Assembly (NCBI GenBank): GCA_900556095.1
Contig: USNU01000008.1
Coordinates: 1-13,587, forward strand
Source: an uncultured Bacteroidales bacterium
Lineage (GTDB): Bacteria; Bacteroidota; Bacteroidia; Bacteroidales; Paludibacteraceae
Reading direction: 5' to 3'
DNA: 13,587 nt
Part shown: positions 7,683-13,587 of the stretch, piece by piece
How the letters are laid out: each line of letters starts with the position of its first letter
Numbering within the stretch: position 1 is the first letter of the stretch
The notes under the pieces: model-generated
The model's input: only the letters and a program-made list of their open reading frames with translations
The model's database searches: none
What the model was told of the DNA's origin: nothing
Position numbers and translations under genes: made by a program

Positions 7683-9209
7683 ATGAAAAAGTACATATAT
7701 ATAATAGGTGTAGCCCTTGCAGCGCTGACTATGGCAGGTTGCGACCTCAATATCGAACCAATCTCCGACCAGTCGGAGTTGAATCTCGGTTCGTCGAATG
7801 CTGACACCACACGTGTAAAATTCAAAGACCGTGCGGCTATCCAAGCGGTCTATCAGAACCTCTACCAGTTGATGCGCGATCGTCAGGAGCATTGGTATGT
7901 CGACTATCTGCTTTTCGGCGAAGCCCGTACCGATAATGCGTATGCCGGTACAACAGGTGCCGAGGTGGTACCTGTGGAGACCAACGCCCTTGATGCGTCC
8001 AATAGCGATATTGCCCGCGACTGGGATCGTTACCTCGAAGACATCGCACAGGCGAATGTGGTCATCACCAATATAGACAAGGTGGAAGACCCCTCGTTTA
8101 CGCAGGAGGAGCGCAACCAATGGAAAGCCGAGGCAAAGATTTTCCGTGGAATGATGCTCTTCGACCTCGCACATTGGTTCGGCAATATCCCGCTCAACCT
8201 TACCGAAGCACCCGACATCACTGCGGACAATATCGAGGAGGTATATCCTATCTATTTCCCGAAACCGGTAACACAGGATTCGGCTTACCAGCAGGTTATC
8301 AACGATCTCACAGAGGCTATCCCGTATGCCCCGGCTATCGACAATGCGGACAAGACCCGTCTGAGCAAGACTGTTGCCTATGCACTGCTTGCCAAACTAT
8401 ATGCCGAGAAAAGCGATTGGGAGAATGTGGTGAAATACTGCGACTTGGTTTTTGCTGGCGGTATCACGCTCGAACCGAATTTTGCTGACCTCTGGGGCTA
8501 TACGCCGGGCACAGGCGATAACGGAGCCGGTGGAGATGCCACCTTGCGCAACTCGCGCGAGACGATCCTCGAGGTGCAATATCCCGCAGGTAGCGGCAAC
8601 TGGTGCACATGGATGTTCGGACGCGACCTGTCTAATTGGGACAATAGTTTCTCGTGGGCAAAATGGATTACCCCGAGCCGCGACCTCATCGCTGCTTTCG
8701 ATGCCGAGGGAGACACCCTGCGTCGCAACCAGACCATCGTTTACTACGATTGTGCATGGAGCAACTACTATCCTGCTGATCACTATCCGTTTATGTACAA
8801 GTGCCGCTCGGCATTCAATAGCATTATCAAGTTGCGTGGCGCCGACTTGATGCTGCTTAAGGCAGAGGCGTTGGCTCATCAAGGCGATATGAGCGGTGCG
8901 GCTGACCTTGTGAATAATGTGCGCCACCGTGCAAAACTTGGTGACGTGAAGACCGATGCTCTCGCAAGCACAGATGCTATGTTGGAGGCTATCCTGCATG
9001 AGCGCCGCTTGGAACTGGCACTCGAGGGGCAGCGTCTGTTCGACCTCATTCGTTTCGGCAAACTGATGGATGTGATGAACACCATCAACACCCGTGATGA
9101 GGGACGCCTGCCGCAGTCGCGTCCGTTTGTGGAGGCACATCGCCTGATGCCTATCCCGCAGACTGCATTGGACAAGAACTCCAATCTCCAACAGAACCCG
9201 GGCTACTAA
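7683..9209 (+). CDS. SusD/RagB family outer-membrane lipoprotein
   Basis: A 508-residue substrate-binding lipoprotein that should cap the SusC partner and close over the bound ligand. The signal peptide ends in the lipobox MAGC, so Cys20 is lipidated; DLNIEP follows and is compatible with surface export. The SusD fold is shown by the TPR-like helical segments (AAIQAVYQNLYQLM, AKIFRGMMLFDLAHWFG, AYALLAKLYAEKSDWENVV) and by the C-terminal signatures ERRLELALEGQRLFDLIRFG (from residue 440) and LMPIPQTALDKN...NPGY at the end. A Trp/Tyr-rich stretch around residues 303-365 may belong to the ligand site. AGGAGA lies 8 nt before the ATG, a Shine-Dalgarno-like site that the first gene lacks. The substrate cannot be deduced. 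Confidence 0.96.
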   Translation: MKKYIYIIGVALAALTMAGCDLNIEPISDQSELNLGSSNADTTRVKFKDRAAIQAVYQNLYQLMRDRQEHWYVDYLLFGEARTDNAYAGTTGAEVVPVETNALDASNSDIARDWDRYLEDIAQANVVITNIDKVEDPSFTQEERNQWKAEAKIFRGMMLFDLAHWFGNIPLNLTEAPDITADNIEEVYPIYFPKPVTQDSAYQQVINDLTEAIPYAPAIDNADKTRLSKTVAYALLAKLYAEKSDWENVVKYCDLVFAGGITLEPNFADLWGYTPGTGDNGAGGDATLRNSRETILEVQYPAGSGNWCTWMFGRDLSNWDNSFSWAKWITPSRDLIAAFDAEGDTLRRNQTIVYYDCAWSNYYPADHYPFMYKCRSAFNSIIKLRGADLMLLKAEALAHQGDMSGAADLVNNVRHRAKLGDVKTDALASTDAMLEAILHERRLELALEGQRLFDLIRFGKLMDVMNTINTRDEGRLPQSRPFVEAHRLMPIPQTALDKNSNLQQNPGY

Positions 9210-9230
9210 TCAAATGAAAGGAATACGACA

Positions 9231-10706
9231 ATGAAAAAAATATATCGATCATTGATGATGTTGGCTGTAGCCGCTTTCGCTATCGGCTGCCAGCAAAAGG
9301 AATTCCGCAAGGTCTATCCTGCGGGCGACCCGCAAATAGAGGCAACACTGCTGACTACCGATGTGCAGTTTGGCACTGATAGTATCGCTTTCAATGTGAA
9401 AGTTACAGAGACGCAAACCCCGCTCTCTACGCTCTCTGTCAAAGTTATCGCGGGTATGAATGTGCTGGCCAACGAGGTGGTGCGCACACCCGACTACGCT
9501 TTCGAGGGTACTTATAAGTACGCAGTGCCTTTTGGCGCGAATATGCTGGAGGGTGAGCAGGTCAAGGTCTATCTTACTGCTACCAATGTGGAAGGAACTG
9601 CCAAAGATATGATCCTTGGCGGTTGCACAGGTCATCGTCCTGCTCTTGAAACCATGTACGTTATGCCGCCTACTATCGACTATAAGCCTCTCGGTAAGGG
9701 CAAACAGATGACCCTCGACAACGACTGCTTTGTGGCATACGATCTCACATATCCGAAGTCTATCGAGTTCCTTCTTGCTACTGTCGGCACTAAGTTCGGG
9801 CGTATTGACTGGTCGAAACCCGTCTTCGGTATGCTCAACGGCAAACTGACTATGATTACCGAGGCACAGTTCAATGCTGGCGAAGCAACCTCGATCACCC
9901 TGAGCGATGACGCCATAGAGGGTATCGATACCATCACTTTCAATCCGCTTACTTTTGAACTGACCTACGGCGGCAAGGTAGCACAACCTGTTACTACTCT
10001 CGATGTACAAGCCGACCTCATTGAGACTCCGACCTACATCAGTTCGAGCAGCGTTGCCAAACTCTACCGTGGCGCAAAAATCTTCTTCGACGAGAACAGC
10101 GAAGTGGAAATCACGGGCTGCGCAGACCTCTCAAAGGCATACAATTTTGATTGGATGGAATACCTCGGTGGCAACAAGGTGAAGTTCCTCGGTAAGAAAG
10201 ACCAGTACTATGTGTCCTACGACATCGCCAACGACTATCTTGTGGTCGAACCGCTCTACGAACTCACTGCACCCGATGTGATGTATCTCTGTGGCGTGGG
10301 TATGGGGCAGCCTTCTGCCAATCCTTCCGCTACATCGGGCTGGGGCTTTGACAGCCCGAACCAGAACTTTGTGGCACGTCCGTTGGGTAACAACGTGTAT
10401 CAATTCACCGTCTATATGAAGAATGAGCAGAGCACTGACTATGCCAACTATGGTTCACTCAACTTCAAGTTCTTCCACCAACACGGTTGGGGCGGCGAAG
10501 AAGACGGTGGCACCTACACCCAAAACGGGCTGAATATCAAAGGTATTGATAGTGCCACAGGTATAGTCAAGGACGGCGAGACCGGTGACAAGTCCGAGGG
10601 CAACGAGAAAGGCAACTGGATCGCCACCAACGAACCTTTTGAAGGTATCTATCGTATCACGCTTGATACCAAGCAAAAAACGACCACTTACGAGAAAATT
10701 AAATAA
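9231..10706 (+). CDS. SusE/SusF-position surface glycan-binding-type lipoprotein
   Basis: A 491-residue lipoprotein in the position where PULs encode surface glycan-binding proteins. The lipobox AIGC places the lipidated Cys at residue 20, followed by QQKEF. The remainder is beta-rich: an Ig-like N-terminal part (about 34-125), a middle region (about 130-350, with LYRGAKIFFDENSEVEITG and KVKFLGKKDQYYVSYD), and a C-terminal domain (about 350-491) containing GWGFDSPNQNF, FKFFHQHGWGGEE and YRITLDTKQKTTTYEKIK. The end resembles SusE/SusF C-terminal starch-binding modules. The overall layout recalls lipoproteins annotated with DUF5016/DUF5125/DUF5121, an assignment from memory that needs a profile search. 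It starts 21 nt after susD-like, with AAAGGAA 7 nt before the ATG. The gene ends with tandem stops (TAATAA). Confidence 0.85.
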   Translation: MKKIYRSLMMLAVAAFAIGCQQKEFRKVYPAGDPQIEATLLTTDVQFGTDSIAFNVKVTETQTPLSTLSVKVIAGMNVLANEVVRTPDYAFEGTYKYAVPFGANMLEGEQVKVYLTATNVEGTAKDMILGGCTGHRPALETMYVMPPTIDYKPLGKGKQMTLDNDCFVAYDLTYPKSIEFLLATVGTKFGRIDWSKPVFGMLNGKLTMITEAQFNAGEATSITLSDDAIEGIDTITFNPLTFELTYGGKVAQPVTTLDVQADLIETPTYISSSSVAKLYRGAKIFFDENSEVEITGCADLSKAYNFDWMEYLGGNKVKFLGKKDQYYVSYDIANDYLVVEPLYELTAPDVMYLCGVGMGQPSANPSATSGWGFDSPNQNFVARPLGNNVYQFTVYMKNEQSTDYANYGSLNFKFFHQHGWGGEEDGGTYTQNGLNIKGIDSATGIVKDGETGDKSEGNEKGNWIATNEPFEGIYRITLDTKQKTTTYEKIK

Positions 10707-10716
10707 TAACTTACCC

Positions 10717-10746
10717 GCCATACGGTGTGGAAACATACCGTATGGC
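10717..10746 (+). promoter_or_regulatory. Intercistronic hairpin with GAAA tetraloop
   Basis: GCCATACGGTGTG (10717-10729) pairs with CATACCGTATGGC (10734-10746) as 13 bp with one G-U, closed by the tetraloop GAAA. No T run follows on either strand, so it is not an ordinary intrinsic terminator. It lies 10 nt after the stop of the lipoprotein gene and 13 nt before the ATG of the hydrolase gene. A role in mRNA processing, stability or translational uncoupling is inferred. Confidence 0.8.
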
Positions 10747-10759
10747 AATAAAAATAGAT

Positions 10760-13270
10760 ATGAAAAAAACTTTTCTGACAGGACTCGCTGCGCTGATCCT
10801 TTTGAGTGTTTCGGCAGAAACACTGCAGCGTTCCTTCTATTTTGATTTTGGCGTAACCGGGCGCGACAAGGCTGCCGCTGTGGTCAATCCCGATGGCAAC
10901 GGCAACTACTGGAACAACATTGGTGCAGAGGTTACGGCAAGTAAGTGGCGAGTAAGCAAGGACGCTGACTATTTGCTCATTACCGCCGACAACCAAACCA
11001 CGGCTATGCACCTTACCTATACTGGCGACCTGTTCCTCGGTAATGGTGCCGGCGGGCTATCTACACCCGATGCAGAGAAACTGGGCGACTTGGCAGTGGT
11101 GAACGCTACGCGCGACTATCTTTTTGCCTCCAATGCCGAGCGTTGTGGCTTTGTAATCAGCGGATTGGATAAGACCAAAGCCTACCAATTCACAATTTTT
11201 GGCAGCCGTGCGGCAACGGATGTACGTATATCAAAATACGAAATAGAGGGCTTAACTTCTACTTCCTCTACATTGCAAGCCGCAGGCACAGACCTTGGCG
11301 GCACAGGCGTAAATCAAAACGTCGGCAATGTGTATTTGAGTGAGATGGTTTTTCCCGACACAAAGGGTAAAATTACCATTTACGTATCAGAGGGTGCCAG
11401 CAAAACATCCAACAGATATTATCCTATCAACTGTATGTGTATGCAGGAGTTCTCGGGTGTAACGCCGCCTGTTGTAGTTAAATATGAGAGTCTGACGCTC
11501 AAAGGCACGGGTGTAGAGGGCAACACCATTGATATGTATAGGATAGCCAAAGACGGCGAGACCGAAAGTCAGAACTTTGAGACATTCTGTATGCTCACCA
11601 ATGGCGGTACTATCGCTTTCGAGACCGCTGAAGGTAAAGCCCTTTATAGCGGCACAGTTTCAGAGGAAACAGGTATCTACAATGTCCGTTTTAACACCCA
11701 AAGTGCCGAACCCGAGTTCGTCAAAATCACCCGCTGCGGCTTGGTGGGCAACGTTACCACTGCCATGTGGAATGCCGCAGGCGTGGCGATGACCTACCGT
11801 GGTAATGGTGTTTGGCGTGATACGCTCGACCTTGTACCCCATACGGGTAGCGATGCCGAGCGTGGACAATTCTGTTTCAATTCATCGTGGGACTTAACGG
11901 TCAAGACACGTAATAACGTTGAAGGTATTGTCGGCTACAAACCCGATGAGTCGCTGGCTTCTATTTCTTTGGGCGACATCCCTATGCGCCACGGAAAGAA
12001 AATCGTTATCCTTGATATGCAGCATTTCACCTACTCATTGGAGTGCGTGGATATTGCGGACAACAAGATTACGTTCTTCGGTTCCTCGGTCTGCAACGGA
12101 CAGGGTGCTTCCGAGGTTGGCAACGTGAAACACGGTTATGCTTGGCAACTCGGGCAACTGCTCACTGGCTATGAGTATTCCAACGCGTCTATCAATGGCA
12201 ACAATACGACTAATCTGCTCTCCCGCTACAAGGGGCATCTCCTTGCTGATTGTGGCAGATATGTGGTCATTGGTCTTGGTCTCGGCAACGAGGGTATTCA
12301 TGGTGCGGCTAACCCGCAGGCAATTTATAACCAGTGGAAGACCAATATGCAGACTCTCATTGATCTCTTTGAGGCGGAAGGCAAGTACGTCATCGCTACC
12401 AACAACTATCCGCGCGGAGACTACAATGCTACCGATTATGCCTACGTGAAGAATATGAATCTTGAGATGCATGAATGGGATATCCCGACTGTTAATTTCC
12501 TTGGCGCATTGGACAGCGGTCAAGGCAACGGTCAATGGGCGGACGGCTACCAAAACGGTGAGGACATCTACCACCCCAACGAGACCGGTCATACCGAGTT
12601 TATGCATACTTTTGTGCCATCGCTTTTCGATGCTCTGGCTGCAGAAAAGCCAATGCCTACTCGTCAAAACGGCGAGGGCTTGCACCTTACCCCTACCGAG
12701 ACTTTGGAGTTCTCCCCCGAAGCGGCTGTCGGTTCCTATACCTTTGTAGTGCGTGTGAAAACTACTACGGCAGGTATGGTGGCAAAACTGCGTCTTGATG
12801 GAATGGCTAAACCTTTTGCCCTTCCCGCTGCTGCGGCCGACGGCAACTGGCACACGTTGGTCATCTCCCACTATCAGGCTGTCGGTCAGACCTATACCTA
12901 CCTCGATGGCAAGCAGATGGACAAGCAGGAGGACAAGTCAATTCTCGGTGAGGTGGTACTCGGCGGTATTGATATGCAGGTCAACGACTTGATGTTCTAT
13001 CGCTCTGCTCTCAATGCCGATGAGGTGGCGGCTATCGAGGCAGGCAAACTGCTCCGCTCATCGCTTGAGATCTATTGCCCGCTCAACAACGATGACCTGA
13101 CCAATGTGGCACAATCCACCAATACAATTACCCGCAAAGGTACACCTTCTTCGCTCGAGAACACCGACAACGATTATCTCCGTGCCGAGTCTTTCGATGT
13201 CCTTGGTCGCACCGTCAATGCCGACTACCGCGGTATTGTTATCCGCGACGGCAGAAAAGTGCTTAGATAA
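10760..13270 (+). CDS. Secreted multidomain SGNH/GDSL-type hydrolase (putative carbohydrate esterase)
   Basis: An 836-residue exported protein, probably an esterase that removes acyl groups from the glycan handled by this operon. ATG 10760 is chosen over an open GTG at 10727 because it opens a signal peptide (residues 1-19, ending SVSA) and because the GTG lies inside the hairpin. Modules in order: an N-terminal beta module (about 25-235, SFYFDFG, GNYWNNI) of a kind I cannot name; SusE/F-like Ig and binding modules (241-325 and 326-432, with LVGNVTTAMW, GNGVWRDTL, FCFNSSWD); the SGNH domain (about 436-628); a LamG/concanavalin-like domain (about 637-768, DGNWHTLVISHY, TYLDGKQM); and a short tail (811-836, VLGRTV, YRGIVIRDGRKVLR) like the end of Bacteroidota C-terminal sorting sequences. 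Catalytic residues visible: Ser443 (GSSV), Gly480, Asn510 (GLGNEG), Asp602 and His605 (DIYHPN). The fourth-gene position and 53-nt gap with a hairpin suggest lower or separately tuned expression. Confidence 0.87.
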   Translation: MKKTFLTGLAALILLSVSAETLQRSFYFDFGVTGRDKAAAVVNPDGNGNYWNNIGAEVTASKWRVSKDADYLLITADNQTTAMHLTYTGDLFLGNGAGGLSTPDAEKLGDLAVVNATRDYLFASNAERCGFVISGLDKTKAYQFTIFGSRAATDVRISKYEIEGLTSTSSTLQAAGTDLGGTGVNQNVGNVYLSEMVFPDTKGKITIYVSEGASKTSNRYYPINCMCMQEFSGVTPPVVVKYESLTLKGTGVEGNTIDMYRIAKDGETESQNFETFCMLTNGGTIAFETAEGKALYSGTVSEETGIYNVRFNTQSAEPEFVKITRCGLVGNVTTAMWNAAGVAMTYRGNGVWRDTLDLVPHTGSDAERGQFCFNSSWDLTVKTRNNVEGIVGYKPDESLASISLGDIPMRHGKKIVILDMQHFTYSLECVDIADNKITFFGSSVCNGQGASEVGNVKHGYAWQLGQLLTGYEYSNASINGNNTTNLLSRYKGHLLADCGRYVVIGLGLGNEGIHGAANPQAIYNQWKTNMQTLIDLFEAEGKYVIATNNYPRGDYNATDYAYVKNMNLEMHEWDIPTVNFLGALDSGQGNGQWADGYQNGEDIYHPNETGHTEFMHTFVPSLFDALAAEKPMPTRQNGEGLHLTPTETLEFSPEAAVGSYTFVVRVKTTTAGMVAKLRLDGMAKPFALPAAAADGNWHTLVISHYQAVGQTYTYLDGKQMDKQEDKSILGEVVLGGIDMQVNDLMFYRSALNADEVAAIEAGKLLRSSLEIYCPLNNDDLTNVAQSTNTITRKGTPSSLENTDNDYLRAESFDVLGRTVNADYRGIVIRDGRKVLR

Positions 13271-13281
13271 TGCTAATAGGT

Positions 13282-13314
13282 ATAGGTGATTGATAGGTGA
13301 TTAATAGGTGATTC
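13282..13314. repeat. Three 11-bp tandem units (ATAGGTGATTN)
   Basis: ATAGGTGATTG, ATAGGTGATTA and ATAGGTGATTC are adjacent, with a partial unit (ATAGGT) at 13276-13281. They begin 11 nt after the hydrolase stop codon. They are probably slippage-prone intergenic repeats. Confidence 0.85.
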
Positions 13315-13364
13315 CTGATACTATTCCCTATCCGGAGCGCATCCTATACTGAAATTAACATTTA

Positions 13365-13438
13365 AAGAACATATAATTATTCACGAATGACCCATCAATG
13401 TTTTTTACCATGAATTAATGGTTCAATTATATGTTTTT
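13365..13438. other. AT-rich inverted repeat between hydrolase and next lipoprotein gene
   Basis: AACATATAATT (13368-13378) is perfectly inverted as AATTATATGTT (13425-13435). Three further pairs (one a G-U) extend the stem outward to 13365 and 13438. The 46 nt between the arms hold a small inner dyad ACCAT/ATGGT (13407-13422). T residues run through 13434-13438, so a weak + strand terminator is possible, but the stem is almost all A-T. It could also be a protein-binding site for the downstream gene. No TAnnTTTG box was found in this spacer. Confidence 0.5.
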
Positions 13439-13473
13439 CTGAAAGAATTAACGATAATTAACGTTCAAAGACA

Positions 13474-13587
13474 ATGAAAATGATTTCAATCTTACTGACT
13501 GCCCTTTTGCTGGCGGCGTGCAATACACCGGTGGTTACCCCGCCGGATAAAGGCGATTCCACGGATTCTACCGGCGGGATTGTCCCC
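13474..13587 (+). CDS. Lipoprotein, 5' part only (cut by window end)
   Basis: Thirty-eight codons are visible. A short signal peptide ends in a clear lipobox (LLAAC), so Cys16 is the lipidated residue. A Pro/Thr/Asp/Ser/Gly linker (NTPVVTPPDKGDSTDSTGG) follows, of the type that precedes enzyme or binding domains in PUL lipoproteins. Nothing identifies the mature domain. A second in-frame ATG at 13480 is possible but leaves only one basic residue fewer. It may be another PUL member; whether it is transcribed with the upstream operon depends on whether the inverted repeat before it terminates. Confidence 0.75.
   Translation, partial: MKMISILLTALLLAACNTPVVTPPDKGDSTDSTGGIVP

Noticed and set aside
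10717..10760. Hairpin as an intrinsic terminator
   Set aside because: It is followed by AATAAAAATAG on the + strand and by no T run on the minus strand.
6833..12871. Long minus-strand ORFs opposite the susC, susD, lipoprotein and hydrolase genes (253-278 residues)
   Set aside because: All lie fully inside well-supported + strand genes and show no domains or own promoters; they arise from codon bias.
13368..13435. Invertible promoter (phase-variable switch) bounded by the 11-bp inverted repeat
   Set aside because: Arms are short and AT-rich, only 46 bp lie between them, no promoter is seen inside on either strand, and no invertase is nearby.

Overview
The window looks like chromosomal DNA of a Bacteroidales (Bacteroidota) bacterium. 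Three observations support this: an adjacent SusC/SusD pair, two sites matching the Bacteroidota housekeeping promoter (TTTG or TTG, 20 nt, TAnnTTTG), and a DnaX/YgiQ/M23 block whose proteins read like Bacteroidales homologues. Genus cannot be fixed from the sequence. All protein-coding genes run on the + strand.

Left part (1-3986), housekeeping: the 3' end of dnaX (clamp-loader gamma/tau), a YgiQ-type radical SAM protein and a membrane-anchored M23 peptidase. They are chained by overlaps (1 nt and 29 nt), so they are probably cotranscribed. Then comes a spacer (3987-4216) full of 7-bp and 11-bp microrepeats, a tRNA-Pro(UGG) gene with its own promoter, and a strong intrinsic terminator.

Middle and right part (about 4508-13270), a polysaccharide utilisation locus (PUL)-like operon: a promoter with near-perfect consensus drives susC-like, susD-like, a surface-glycan-binding-type lipoprotein and a secreted multidomain SGNH hydrolase. 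The expected logic is glycan capture by the lipoproteins, TonB-dependent import through SusC with SusD as lid, and ester removal (inferred) by the SGNH enzyme. No glycoside hydrolase, polysaccharide lyase or regulator lies in the window, so the substrate is open. A 13-bp hairpin with a GAAA tetraloop sits between genes three and four of the operon and is not placed as a terminator.

Right edge (13271-13587): an AT-rich spacer with three 11-bp tandem repeats and an 11-bp inverted repeat, then the first 38 codons of another lipoprotein gene cut by the window end.

The most unusual parts are the SGNH protein (an unnamed N-terminal beta module, SusE/F-like modules, a GSSV-type esterase, a LamG-like domain and a short sorting-like tail in one chain) and the intercistronic hairpin before it. 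I see no clear evidence for a wholly new defence or mobile system.
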